From Schistocephalus solidus (lineage: Eukaryota > Platyhelminthes > Cestoda > Diphyllobothriidea > Diphyllobothriidae): a DNA stretch of 64,000 nt. This document shows positions 9,723 to 22,019 of the stretch, piece by piece. Both the position numbers and the translations under genes were made by a program. Where the stretch lies: contig WEDG01003235.1 in the NCBI GenBank assembly GCA_017591395.1, forward strand, positions 62,001 to 126,000, given 5' to 3'. The notes beneath the pieces were generated by a model. The model had not been told where the DNA came from. It saw only the letters and a program-made list of their open reading frames with translations, and ran no database searches. Numbering within the stretch: the first letter of the stretch is position 1; every line of letters starts with the position of its first letter.

Positions 9723-10639
9723 AGCTGACTTCTGCTTGGGGGAACCTTGGTGTTGTCGACCGCATGACCTTCGACATGTCCACCATCCAGTGCCAAAAGA
9801 CCTGCCATCAAGGCTAGAGTTTCTCCGGTCCAGGGTACATCAAAGAACGGAATTATCTCCTCACTATATGGCACTAAAACTGTGTCTGGGCTGGGTAAAT
9901 GCAGGCAGCATGCTGTCACGCGCGCAAGTGGATGTAACTTCCGGTGATGAGACAACCTGCTGATATATTATCGTGTAATTCACTAACAGCAGGGACGGAA
10001 TCACGTCAATTTAAGACTTTAGTGCGGTAGTCCAGGCAACCAGCATGTACCACTTGAAAGATTCTTCTCAATTCTTTTGATATTCTGTTCACAAGAGGTC
10101 AATATCTTTAAAACCCGGTTGTAGCTCACTCGAACTACCTTCTTAAACTCTCTTCAAATGCGATTGTAAAAGGATTAATGCTTACTTCGCGACATGTGCT
10201 AGTTTTTCTCAAAGCCATATGCGATTTTAATGGGATGAAAACCCCAAAACCTTAATTAGTGCATCCGGTGTTTGACAAAAACTCAATATTCGTCATAACA
10301 GCTTACCATCTCCTTTTTTCTCTATGTTTTACTTGGCTTCTATGCCCCCATTGAGGGAGTCCGATGCTGTAAAATGTAAAAAATTAAAGTCATTAATTCA
10401 TTAAAATTTAAGTGAAACAAAGGATGCTTGTTTTGGGCTCCCAGGAGCAGGATAGTGCAGTCAAAAAACTGTTTATGAAGAATGTTGGGCGAGGAGCTTT
10501 TTATGATCGAGACAATTTCACAAGGCCAGTAAAGTTATATGATAACAGAGTCAGTTAAAGCATGTATTTCTGGTAATTTTTAACTTGCATACAAATAGGT
10601 GGTGAGTGTTGGTGGTCATTTCTCCTGTTAACTAACAAA
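9723..10639. other. No gene recognised
   Basis: AT-rich sequence without recognisable features. Confidence 0.35.
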
Positions 10640-11060
10640 TATCATTTGCATAGTTTAAAGAGAATTTATCGAATACTATCGTATGCTCGTCAAATTGTCT
10701 TTTGCATGTTTCCATGGGAATTTTCGCTACTCAAAAACATTTCAAAGATCACGTGGTGTTAAAGGCGCTCAATGGGTACCGACGCATAAACACCGAACTT
10801 GTGGAGGCGAAAGTACAGGCCTGATGTATTGGGAAATGTGTCGAGGAGAATGAGTACCCGAACTTCTACTGGAGAGCATTGCGAAGGAATCGTACGGTTA
10901 GCACCTGCGATACCTTAAGAAGGTATGCCGAAAATGACCTCGAAAGCACCCTGGTAAAAGCGGAAGAACTAGGACGTCGCGTATGCCAACGTGCAGCAAT
11001 ACTCAATCACCTCGACAGAAATGAGAGACAAGAATTTGTTTTATCAGCTGTATTTGTAGT
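10640..11060 (+). mobile_element. Penelope-like element 5' fragment (terminal repeat plus N-terminal ORF piece)
   Basis: 10640-10712 matches the right terminal repeat of the PLE at 12.5-15.3 kb ('gaatttatcgaatactatc', 'caaattgtcttttg'). Then the frame NDLESTLVKAEELGRRVCQR followed by AAILNHLDRNERQEF matches the PLE ORF start at 12.9 kb. The PLE sequence ends somewhere between 11040 and 11125, where LINE sequence takes over in the same open frame (10879-11538). Confidence 0.65.
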
Positions 11061-11124
11061 AAAATCATACCTACGTCGAATTCAAACGAAAAAAGCCTTT
11101 ACTACTTTCAAAACTGACACTGAC

Positions 11125-12549
11125 AACGGGACGGTATCCGAAGCATTCGCAGTGACCAATGGAGTCAAGCAGAGCTGCAAATTGGCTCCCACCCTGTTCA
11201 TTCTCATATTCTCGGCTATGCTGATGAACGCCTACCGTGATGAGCAGCCTGGGATCCGCATCGCCTACAGAACTGACAGGCACCTTCTTAACATTCGGCG
11301 TATGCAGACCCCAACGCGCGTGTCTACGAGTACAGTCCATGACTTGCTCTTCGCGGACGACTGCGCCCTTAACACCGTGACTGAAGAGGAAATGCAAAGG
11401 AGCATGGACCTCTTCGACACAGACTGCGCCAATTGTGGATTAACAATCAGTACAGCCAAAACGGTGGTCATGCACCAACCACCGTCTAGCGAGGAATACA
11501 ATGCTCTTCAACTCAATGTCCACGGCACTGAACTTTAAAAAATGTGGAACACTTTGCTTATCTGTGAATCACGCTGCCACGCAAAGCAAAAATCGATGAC
11601 AAGATTGATCAACGGATCTCTAAAGTCAGTCAGGCCTTCGGCTGGCTGCAGGCCGTCTGTCGTCTCGATGACACTCCTTTACCGAGTGGAGACCTGGAAA
11701 GTTTACTCGAGCCAAGCCAAGAAGCTGAATCACTCCCAACTCAGCTGCCTCCGTAGAATACTGAAGCTGAGATGGCAAGACAGGATCCCGGACACAGAAG
11801 TCTTAGATTGGACCGGAATCCTCAGCATCCACGCCATGTGGAGGCAAGTCGAACTGCGATGGAGCGGCCACTTTTGAGAAAAGGACGACGAGCGACTACC
11901 CAAATGACTTTTCTACGGAGATGTCGCTACGGGTGCTCGCCGACATGGAGGTTAAAACGACGCTACAATGACACAGAAGAAATCTCTGAAGCAATTGCAA
12001 ATCAGCCCGGTGACCTGGGAGGAACACACCCAGGATAGACTGGCATGGATAAGATCCGTGCAAACTGGTGCAGAAATCTAGGAGGCCAACCAGATCGCCG
12101 CTGCCAAGGCCAAAGCGGCAGCTCGCAAGTCACAAGCGCCCCAGATCAATACCGCCAATGCCCAAGCCCTGCCCACGTGCCCATGCTGTCACCGCACATT
12201 CCGCGCGCGATTCGGTCTGGTTGGACATCTTCAAACTCAATGCACCAACAATCCCACAACATCAACCTCGGTCACACCTGTCTCCGACACCACGACGAAG
12301 ACCATCCCAATCACTGATATTAACTTCATCGATGCCCCGCCGCCCATGATCACTGGTATCATCCTCCCTCATCCACCCCCTGTGCCGATCACTGCAACGA
12401 TCACCACCTCAGTAGCCACCTCCGACTACCTGCCACCTGCTGCCTTCAACACCACTGCCCCTAGTACCACTGATGGGGACTCGGTGCAAACCTGTCCTCA
12501 TTGCGATCCCGCATGCACCTCACACATCTACCTGTTCGATCACTTGTGA
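11125..12549 (+). pseudogene. RTE-like non-LTR retrotransposon: RT C-terminal half and zinc-finger tail
   Basis: The frame contains SEAFAVTNGVKQ, then LFADDCALNTVTEEEMQRSM (catalytic FADD) and GLTISTAKTVVMHQPP, as in the minus-strand copy at 41-43.9 kb. Downstream, frameshifted pieces give the thumb and tail, with [20 protein letters not shown] and [16 protein letters not shown]. Next is a C-X2-C-X12-H-X4-C finger (CPCCHRTF...GLVGHLQTQC, about 12175-12245) and a second finger cut after its H, where a stop sits at 12547-12549. The 5' EN domain and RT fingers are missing. At least three frame breaks show it is dead. Confidence 0.85.
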
Positions 12550-12552
12550 ATC

Positions 12553-15292
12553 CAAAAGACAATTTGGTGAGCATACGTAAACTTTCGATAAATTCTCATC
12601 AGGCCTTTACATTTATATCACTGTGTAACATAGTCAAATATACGGGTAAGTAGAACAAATTGTATGTTTGTCAGGGTGGGGGGGGGGAGGAAGGGGGAAA
12701 GAAAAAAAATTGCGGTCGGTTTTCGGATCATGGTCAGAGGAATGGTGGCTGCCGGGACAGGTAATTAGATGCGGGCAGCTAAATTGGTGGTCCTCCCATG
12801 AGCTCGACTACCAGTACCAGCAGCAGAGCCCCCATATTCAGCACCTCCCGACCTATCCTGTCCTCATTGTCAATGCACATGCACATCACGCATAGGCCTA
12901 GTCGGTCACTTTCCGAAAATGACCTGGAAAGCACCCGTGTAAAACTGGAAGAACAAGGACGTCACGTATGCCAACGTGCAACCATACTCGACCACCTGGA
13001 CAAAGATGGGAGACAGGAATTTGAGAAATATGTGGTATCCATTGCGGAAAAACGCGAAGAAAGAAAAAATAGCTTCCCTGCTTCGGAGTGTACACGAAGG
13101 CAGACTACAATCGAAGCTCCCAGAAAACCCAAGTCGCTACATTCACAATCTTTCGTCTATATCTCTTGATAACACGTCGATCGAAGTTTTTTGCTGCCAG
13201 CGTCAGAAACCCAGCCCACTAGAGCTAGAACCACAGTTTGAAAAACTCCTTAATCAAACACATAACCTCCGGCCAGTTTCGACAGACAGCTTACAATACC
13301 TTAAGTCTTCTTTAGGTAACTGTTCTTAATAGTACGTGAACAGGCGAGAAATGTCGTGGCTTGCTAGCAAAGTCACGCATGGACAAATTAAAAGATCTCA
13401 GGCAAAACAAAGATGTCCTCAAAACTAGGCCTGATAAGGGAATGGGTGTTGTCTTAATAGACAGAACAGATAATATTATGAAACTATAATCAATTCTGTC
13501 GGACAGAGAAAAGTTTAGAAAGACAGAAAAGGAGAAGGATCGGACCGATGACGTAGAAACACAACTGACTGACTGTATGAAAAGACTTCAAACGGAAGGT
13601 CTGATAAGCGAACATGACCTAGAGCGTCTCCGCCCCGTCGAATCGCATGTACCTTGATTTTACGGCTTACCAAAGATCGACAAAGATGGCACACCCGTTC
13701 GTCCCATCCTAGATATGAGGAACTCACCGTACCATGCGATAGAAAAATGGTTAGTGAAACACTTAATCCCATACAGGATCAGCTAGCACTACATAGCTAC
13801 CGAGATACCTTTGAGTTCGTTGAAGAAGTGAAAGACCTCGACGTGAACACCATCACGATGTTGTCATTGGATGTCTCGCCTCTTTTTACGGATGTGCCAG
13901 TCACGGACACAGTCAAATACATCTGTGAATTCATTACTTTCAGTCAAAAAGATATATAAATACCAGTGAATGCATTCAAGGCACTGTTATTAAAATGTTC
14001 CTTGAACGTGCAGTTCTTATTTAGCTATTGGCTCAACCATTGGCCCACTTCTGGCGAATATTTTCATGGGCACGCTGGAAGCTTTACAGCTTCGTCCCTA
14101 TATTAACGATCTGAAATATTATGGGCACCACGTGGATGATATCTTTGCGGTTGTATCTGAACAAACGGAGATTTCAGCTGCCATGGATACTATAAATCAG
14201 GTGCACCCATCAATCAAGTTTACACTGGATAAGGATCAATCCAGATCGCTCCCTTTCTTGAACGTGCTTCTGCAGGGAGTATTCGACTTAGCGTGTTTCG
14301 TAAGAAGACATGGTCTGGACAAGTATTTGGAAGTATTGTACCGCTGAAGTTTAAGCGTAATTAAGTGCGCTGTCTGACATAAAGGACGAAAAGGATCTGC
14401 TCGGCCGATAGCATTGATGAAGAGCTTAAGGTAGTAGAAAGCACTGTTCGACAGAATGGATATCCAGATCGAGTTATTATTAAGAATATGACCGAAAGAC
14501 CACCAAAGCCGCCGGTGCTAACGGCAAGAATGAAACAACTATTCAGCAGGGTCCCATTTCAAGGGGATGCGGCAAGTGAACTCTTGCAAAGGCGCTTAAG
14601 CCAAGCTGTGTCTAGCACCTTTCCAGAAGCTGATGCCCATGTACTATTCTCGAGTTCACCCATTCTATACGGAAGGGCAAGGACAAGCTGCCAGCCCAGA
14701 CCGACTCAATGTGCATTTATTCTTTCACCTACTCCTGTGGGGCAGAATATATTGGTCGCACGGGCCGGTGTTTGCGCAAAAGAGTACGAGAACGCCTATG
14801 AGTCTGGTAAGAAAAGGGGCGGATAAAGAACACAAACAGCTCTATCCTCGCGCATGTGGTAGACACAGGCCATCTTGAAGATGTCAAAGAGGCCTTCTGG
14901 GTAATTTACAAGGTCCCCTCAGCCTATTCAAAATTCCTTGGACAGCATCTGTTGGCTTCAGCAGAAGCAGCTGCAATCAGGCTACGCAAACCGGTCATGT
15001 GCTCTCATAAGAACTTCATACAGGCGCCGCAATTACCGTGGCCGGAAGCACCTATTCAGCCGCCCGAATCTAATTACCTCTCCCGGCGGCCGCCATTCTT
15101 CTGACGATCATCAGAAAACGGACCGCAATTTTCTTTCTTTCCTTCTCCCTCTCCCCATCCTGAAAACCGTAAAATTGGTTCTTCTTACCCGCATATTTGC
15201 CTTACTTACACAGTGATTTAAATGTAAAGGCCTGATGGGAATTTATCGATAGCTAACTTATGATCCTCAAATTGTTTTTTGAGTTTATAGAG
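12553..15292 (+). mobile_element. Penelope-like element D, degenerate, with inverted terminal arms
   Basis: The left arm (12553-12800) and right arm (15050-15292) are imperfect inverted copies. 'gataaattctcatcaggcct' on the left pairs with 'aggcctgatgggaatttatc' on the right, and the 'ttgcggtc' to 'gaatggtgg' block matches its inverse. Between them lie broken RT and GIY-YIG coding regions. Inverted terminal copies are characteristic of Penelope elements. The left arm starts just where the preceding LINE relic stops. Confidence 0.85.
12890..15104 (+). pseudogene. PLE D reverse transcriptase / GIY-YIG endonuclease, broken
   Basis: In order: the N-terminal piece NDLESTRVKLEEQGRHVCQR with DHLDKDGRQEF (12.92-13.03 kb); PDKGMGVVLIDRTD (13.43 kb); FYGLPKIDKDGTPVRPIL (13.66-13.72 kb); a frame with DVNTITMLSLDVSPLFTDVP, motif A; PLLANIFMGTLEAL and YYGHHVDDIFAVV, motif C with YVDD changed to HVDD (14.05-14.17 kb); SLPFLNVLLQG. 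The GIY-YIG module reads MCIYSFTYSCGAEYIGRTG (about 14.70-14.77 kb), followed by SSILAHVVDTGH, FWVIYKVPSAYSKFL and AEAAAIRLRKPVMCSHK. Many stops and frameshifts. In life such a protein primes and copies element RNA at the target site. Confidence 0.85.
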
Positions 15293-16474
15293 TCCTTTGA
15301 CTTAAACTTGTAAACATCGTTAAATTTATTTTTTTAAAAATGCACTGATTTTCTTGGGCAGAGTGTTTGCCAAATGAGCAATAACAGCTAATTTTTTTCA
15401 TTCCAGTTTGCAAATACCAACGCTGTGCTGCACTCGCAAATAAAAATGTGTTTAATATCCATTAGGGCAACTAGTAGGGCTAGACAAATGTTCCGGTCAC
15501 GTAAACAGCTAAGTGTAGGTAAAAATTGTATGAAATAGGCTTTTTTCTAGGATGTTGTAAATGATTTTAGATCTAGAAAAGGGAAAAGGTTGGTTGTCTA
15601 CATTATTCTGTTATGCTTAAGTATCGTTCCGACTAAGCTTATATTTCAGAGAAATATTCGATTTAGTTCCGTGGATGAGCATTATTATTTTACAAATACA
15701 TAAAAAGTATTATTTTTGAATATTTCTGTTCTATATATATACAACTGAGCTTTTCTAAATAAGTGGGCGATCTTCCTTTGAGGACAATTAACGTTGGGCA
15801 TCACCCAGATCTAAGCCGTGTCTCCGACTGTCCCAATGGTTATTTTCTCAGGAAAATAGCGAAGCACGTACACATGAAAATAACCTGACTGATATTTTCA
15901 TTACTTTTTAAAGAAGTACCCCTGCCAGGTAGAAATGTAGAAACTAGCTATCTGAAAGGAAGTGCTTATTTAAATTTAGATATATACAGTTGATCTCAAG
16001 TGCGCCCCTCCTATGAGCACAACTCGGTCGAAGTGACCCAAGATCAGACCCCAGTTTCTTCCTTCTACCGAACTCTGACTTTTAAAAAAACATATGCCGT
16101 GGTTCAACCGTGGCGTAACCCATGTTCAGTTTCTCTTTTTTCTTGTCTGATCAATCTGCGCTTATCGCATACCACCTTATCGGGTCCTTTTTGTTGTGTT
16201 CTGTTATTTCTCACGTCCGAGCTGCTGGTTTGCGATCGCCGATTTCAGAAAATCCGCAATCCAAACCAATAATTGCTTTCGGTTTTCGGTGAGCTCTTTT
16301 TTGATGTTGGTTTGTTTGTTTTCGCTTAGTTTCGATGTGCTGCACAAACGTGTTTTCCTTCTTGTGCATCTCCAAGCTTATCGCATGCATTTTGCCGCTA
16401 TGACCTTTCCTTCTCTTTTCGTTTCATTGATGCGGCGCTTGTTTACTTGTTCCCTTTCGGTCCGTTGCCGCTAG
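15293..16474. other. No gene recognised
   Basis: AT-rich sequence. The short open frames at 16000-16474 have no motif. Confidence 0.4.
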
Positions 16475-16477
16475 CAA

Positions 16478-16524
<47 letters not shown>

Positions 16525-16587
16525 TAAGTAGTAGTAGTAGTATTAGTAGTAGTAGTTATAGTAGTAGTAGCAGTAGTAGCAGTAGTA

Positions 16588-16650
<63 letters not shown>
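16475..16650. repeat. (TAG)n microsatellite, interrupted
   Basis: Trinucleotide TAG run of about 175 bases with a few substitutions. Threonine-rich minus-strand frames are artefacts. Confidence 0.97.
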
Positions 16651-16651
<1 letters not shown>

Positions 16652-16756
16652 GGGGAGGAGGAGGATTAATAGTAGTAATCATTGTTTATGCCACTGTTGC
16701 TGCTGATGTTCGTTAATCTAAACTGGTACCTTCTCTTTCACCTTGTCTTCTCATCT

Positions 16757-16990
16757 GGTTAGAGAGACGGTGACTTGTGCGTGGATTGGTTTCAAGTGAT
16801 AGTAGACTTGCGTTGTAGCTACTGCACTCTCACTTTCCTCACCCGCATTTGCCCGGTGGCAAGATGGAGTCAAAAGGACTGGAGGTTCGATCAGACGCAG
16901 TTGGCTGGCGTGGCCTGAGCCTGCACCTAGACGTGTCACCGCCCCCCCCCATGTTCGGCATTTGTGATGGGAATTAAACATGAATAACGC
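16757..16990 (+). repeat. SINE-like repeat B, partial
   Basis: Starts inside the head ('gagacggtgacttg'), then 'aagtgatagtagacttgcg', the CT-rich part, 'cccatgttcggcatttgtga' and the tail 'aataacgcct'. The 5' start and the last part of the tail are missing. Confidence 0.75.
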
Positions 16991-17024
16991 CTATCGTACT
17001 CTGATCTAGCCCCCTAACACTACA

Positions 17025-17065
17025 TTTTACATTAACCTTAACCCTAAACCTTAAAAAGAAACCTT
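17025..17065. repeat. Interstitial telomere-like motif
   Basis: Short degenerate CCCTAA-type run ('accttaaccctaaacctta') directly after the SINE-like repeat. Confidence 0.5.
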
Positions 17066-17299
17066 ATTTTTCGCAAGGCCAACCATATTGTGGGCGATGA
17101 CTGTGCTCATGTGCTGATAGAGTGGGCCATATAAGTCTTTAGGGCTTAGTCCGTACTTCTCGTTCAGTAAAAACAATTCAGTTTACGAAATATGATCAGT
17201 TAGCTGAAGATGAGGTAGTCTGACAACTCGGCACAGTACACCCCGAGACCGGAGGGCGGCATGAAATGACGTCGAAGAATGCGTACCAGTCTAAAAAAT

Positions 17300-18990
17300 T
17301 GAGTGACTAACCGATCAGGAAAATAAACGTGCTGACCACTGCGGCCGATATACACAGGTTACGTAGTAGAAGAGTAGTTATGGCTTGTGGCTGGAGTGTT
17401 GGAGTTGGATGTGGTGGCAGTTGATGATACCGGACATCGGGAGAAGAGCGAATATGCTGGACGGTGGAATAGAGGGTAGGGGAGGTGAAGTAGCAGGGGA
17501 AGGGAGACCACAGGGCTCGTCCGGAGGAGTTTCCGGGACAGCATCTTTGAGGCGGTCTCTTCTCACGACCTCCACACGAGTTCCGCGATGAATGCGGAAG
17601 GTTTTCGTCCCTCGAGAGATGACCCGGAATGGACCAGTTCAGCAACGACACAGTCACGGTACAACTTGAGAGTGGAGTGGATGCCAAACAGGACCAAGGG
17701 AAGATGGTCCGTTTTGTTCTCCGGATCGTCCGCGGCGCGGTGAAACCGCTTGACCATCCCGTTGGTGGCCGGGTAATAGGCTGTCGTGCAAATGTAAGTA
17801 AAGCCCAAAAAGGAGAGGAGAGATTGAAAGAGATTAGATTCAAATTGGGCGCCGCGATCAGTCATGATAGTGGACGGGGCACCGAAAATAACAACCCAAC
17901 GACTGAAGAGAGCCTTGAGCACCGTTGAAGCAGTAACATCGGGCAGAGGAATGTCTTCCGGCCCCCGCACCAACAGCAACATGGGAAGCATTGACAATTA
18001 AGCAAGCGGAGACTAGTCAGCAGGAGGATGGTATTGGCACAGTTCCGGAGGAACCGACGACAAAAGTTGACCCTATCAAGGAACCAATGCAGTTGACGCT
18101 TTGAGGTGAGGGGTGGAAATCCCGAATTTTAGCAAAATTTGAGGGAAGAAGACGAATACCGTTGGAGTCAATCTGGTGACCTAAGAATTCAAGGAAGTGG
18201 CTCCTATGACACGTTTGGCAGGATGTAAGGTAACAACGAACTTCTGGAGTCGGTCGAAAAGTACTGTAAGGTGTTGGAGATGCTCATTGGCCTCCCGATT
18301 GGTGACTAACACATCGTAAATATATGCACAGACAAAAGGGAGACCACGTAAATCACGGTCAATGAAGTGCTAAATGTCTGTGAGGCACTTTCGAAGACCA
18401 AAAGGCATACGGAGGAACTCAAATAAGTCAAAAGGTGTAATCATTGCCATTTTGGGAATGTCTTCAGCCACGATCGGAATTTGATGAAAAACCTGGACCA
18501 AATCAATCTTCGAGAAAACGGTTTTATCAGAAAGAGCTCCAGCAAAGTCCTGAAGATGAGGAACTAGGTACCGATCGGGCATGGTGATATGATTGAGGGC
18601 TCTATAGTCGCCACAAGACCGCCAGTATCCGTCTGTGGTTTAGGAGCCACGTGTAATTGAGATGCCCAGGGACTGACAGACTTTCCAATAATCCCTAACT
18701 GGTTTAAGGACAGATAGGCGGTTGGGAACGATCGTGTCTCCATCTTCACAACTAAACGGGACGTCTATGTATGCCACGTACGACCTCATCCCCAGACATA
18801 GACACTCGAAGACCGAAGAATTGAGAATCGGAGCCCGATGCAAAGTAAAACTGTGGGCGAAACGGAATGAGTGGGTTGGATCCTTCCACCACGTCCGCAT
18901 GTTGCGTGTTGCCTTATTTTCAGGAGCTGAGAATAGCAGGCTTGCAAACTTTAAATCAGCTGGTGTATTTTGGCCAGGCGTGTACTAGGA
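17300..18990 (-). mobile_element. Ty3/gypsy LTR retrotransposon remnant (RT and integrase)
   Basis: Read on the minus strand, the RT begins near 18760 with frameshifted LNQLGIIGKSVSPWASQLHV. It continues with MPDRYLVPHLQDFAGALSDK and FSKIDLVQVFHQIPIVAEDI (motif A, D kept), then FEFLRMPFGLRK. The catalytic YIDD is YIYD at about 18310. Thumb remnants (EFLGHQIDSNGIRLLP) follow to about 18100. The integrase core is at 17563-17997, with WVVIFGAPSTIMTDRGAQFE. The final catalytic glutamate is replaced by lysine (NGMVKRFH). RNase H and the integrase zinc finger are absent, so an internal deletion joined RT to integrase. No LTR could be delimited. Confidence 0.85.
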
Positions 18991-19946
18991 ATCTAAGCAC
19001 GCCTTCGGTGGGTAACTCCGAGGAACAACTGCGGCAGATGCAGCGGGGCAGTGGCATCAACGATTAGACAATGGTCTGTCAACTCAGGCTTAATATATGA
19101 CGGAATATCTTTACAAACAAAAACACCAGTGGAATTGGTTAAAATGAAGCATTTGGGGTCAATATATATCCACCGCTAGGATATATATCGATGAATGATA
19201 AGCTGAGAAGAGACTGGCGACTACTTACTTGCTTTAGGGAATCACTGTGGGCACTGCTTTTCTCCAGATGCTCTCAAGTTGTATGCATCGACGAGTGAGG
19301 GCAAAATTAATTTATATTTTGCCCTCAAATTAAAAAATGCATAAAAAGGCCTCCTCCTAAGCACGGTTTTAAAGTATCAATGCTCTTTCATCTACAAGTT
19401 ATTGCAATATGGGAAACAAACTCCCTGAAATGTTGTTCGGGCTTGCCCGACGCGTAAACCTCGGGGATATACTCATCAGACCGTCAGTTAAATTTAGCAT
19501 CGTATGCGCAGGCTGCTTCTGTCTCATGACCCAGCAAGGAGTTTAGTAAGCTCCTGATGGTGGAAAATGGAGGAGATGTGGCAGCGTTGCTTCGTTATAA
19601 ACAAATTTGCGTGTAAGTCAACACTGTGCCCTCGTTGGAACACTGGGCATGCCTGATGCTTCCGAAGAACGCAACACTGCATGAAATGATGTAAAATGTG
19701 CACTCTCACATGTCACCCGTAGTATTGTGAAAGAAAGTTTCCCAAATCTTTAATTTTGGCTAGGTCGAGAATGGGCGAGATAGCTTCTAGATGGAGCGAC
19801 GGAGGCAATTGTCTACGAGTTAAAATGCAAATATGCAAAATCGAGCAGGTGTAAGCACAAATAAACAAGGTCCGATCGTGGCACTATAAGTAATTTTCAA
19901 ACGTCTTACCACAAAAGAGCTTCCACCGAATTAGCCACGATTATAT
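18991..19946. other. No gene recognised
   Basis: May include further decayed gypsy sequence near 19000-19070, but no motif is certain. Confidence 0.35.
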
Positions 19947-19958
19947 TACTACTGCTAC

Positions 19959-19989
<31 letters not shown>

Positions 19990-20555
19990 CACTACTACCA
20001 CTACTACTACTATCTACTACCACTACCACTACTACTACTACTACCACTACTACCTACTACTATTACTACTCTACTCACTACTACTCACTACCACTACTAC
20101 TCTACTACTCACTACTACTACTCACTCACAACTACTACCACCACTACTCACTACTCACTACTTACTACTCACTACCACTACTACCTACTCTACTCACTAC
20201 TACCACTACCACTACTACTCACTACTACTACTACTACTACCTTACTACTACCACTACCACTACTACTACTCTACTACTCACTACTACCACTCACTACTAT
20301 ACCACTACTACTCTACTCACTCTACTACTCACTCACTGCTACTCACTACTACTACTACCCACTCTACTACTACTACTACTACCACTACTACCACTACTAC
20401 TACCACTACTACTACCACTACCATTACCTTTACTACCATTACTCACTGACTACTACTACTAACTTGCTACTACTACTCACTACTCATTACTGCTACTATT
20501 ACTACAACTATTACTGCCACTATTACCACTGCTACTACTTAAACTACTACTACTA

Positions 20556-20603
<48 letters not shown>

Positions 20604-20840
20604 TACCACTACCTTACCACTACTACTCACTACTACTACTACTACTAATCACTACTACTACTACTAATACTACTACTACTACTAACTACTCACTACTCAC
20701 TACTACTCTACCTTACAACTACTACTACTACTACTACTAATACTAATACTACTACTACTACTACTACTACGACTACTGCTACTACTCTTACTACTGCTAC
20801 TACTACTACTTATACTACTACTACTGCTACTCCTACTATG
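19947..20840. repeat. CTA-rich degenerate satellite (~0.9 kb)
   Basis: Imperfect ACT/CTA trinucleotide repeats mixed with longer ACTC- and CTACC-containing variants. Tyrosine- or serine-rich open frames here are artefacts of the repeat. Confidence 0.95.
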
Positions 20841-22019
20841 TTCGTCACTCTCATTGGCGTTAGAAATTGAGAGGTATAGTCGACCAACCACTGGGCTCTG
20901 TAATTTACCCGGGACCCTAGGACGAGCATGCACCTGAATCGACTAGAATCCATCCTTAAAATATGACCCATATCATGAACCTTGATCACAGAATCCAACA
21001 TAATCAATTTTCGACATATACAACGCTGTCCATTTTATTTATTCACCTAACTTACGCCAGGAAATGTCCTGTTTGCATGCGGGATACGTTTAATGCATAA
21101 TTTAATCGGTCAGAATGTTTACAAATTTGAATGGAAATGAGCATTAAATTTGCATTTTGGCGGTTTCCTATTAGCTATCCTAAACTACGTTTGCGTGTCC
21201 TCGCGTGTTTTTATGAGAAGAGAATAAACTTACCTCGAGTGTTTCATTCAGCGCAACGTGCCGCGCTTGAAAACTGATTGCTTCCCACGTAAATCAAATG
21301 AAGCATGGTACAAGCATGCAGGTTATTTTTAGAAACCAGACGTTTTATGGATTTTAAAAATTCACATTAACCAATCAATGCGTGACTTGATGCCCTAACA
21401 GGCAGTCATAACGTCACTTGGCAATATTTTATTTAAATGCCATTAACGGTGTTGCGTACAGCGAAAAATGGATTCAATAAAAAGCAATGCGAGTTCTTTT
21501 GTTTTCAGGAGAATAATTGCCACTATTATTAGGAAAGCCAATACCCCGAAAAAAACGTTCCACCATTTAGGTGACCTTACCTTGGTAAAAGTAAGCAGAC
21601 AACCGTCAGTGAAATACCCTTAAATAAAGGGTTTCCATATCAGAGGAGGTTTCTTAACTAATCTAAGGATTAGTCATTGGCAATTTTCGCTCGGCGATGA
21701 GGTTTCCTGTTTAAGTGAGTGTACAAATATGGCCCAGCTGGCCATTCGCATTAAAAAAAATGTCAGAGAACTCACTACTTCAGTAAACTCTTTTAGGAAA
21801 TATCATAATTTGAGGATTTTAATAAACACATAGAACCGAATCAACATTTGTGGGCAATCGGTTGACAACACGGAAATTCGTAAAACATTCACCGTTATTT
21901 CGAGTACGATCTGAAACTCAGCGTACTCCAACACCAGAAATACCTATAAAGAAATGTAACAGAAGGAAAATATTTCTTAATCTACACAAAATTGTATATT
22001 TTAAAAGTGCACTTGGCAA
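20841..22019. other. AT-rich sequence, no gene recognised
   Basis: No coding similarity. The 21770-21850 part weakly resembles 23740-23850 and 53340-53400 ('aaatatcataatttgagga', 'ataaacacatag'), so it is probably an older copy of the AT-rich repeat. Confidence 0.4.

Noticed and set aside
15090..15125. Hammerhead in PLE D (CTGACGA followed by TCATCAGAAAA)
   Set aside because: The segment CTGACGATCATCAG is self-complementary and leaves no room for a proper stem II; the left arm copy is degenerate, so a ribozyme is not supported.
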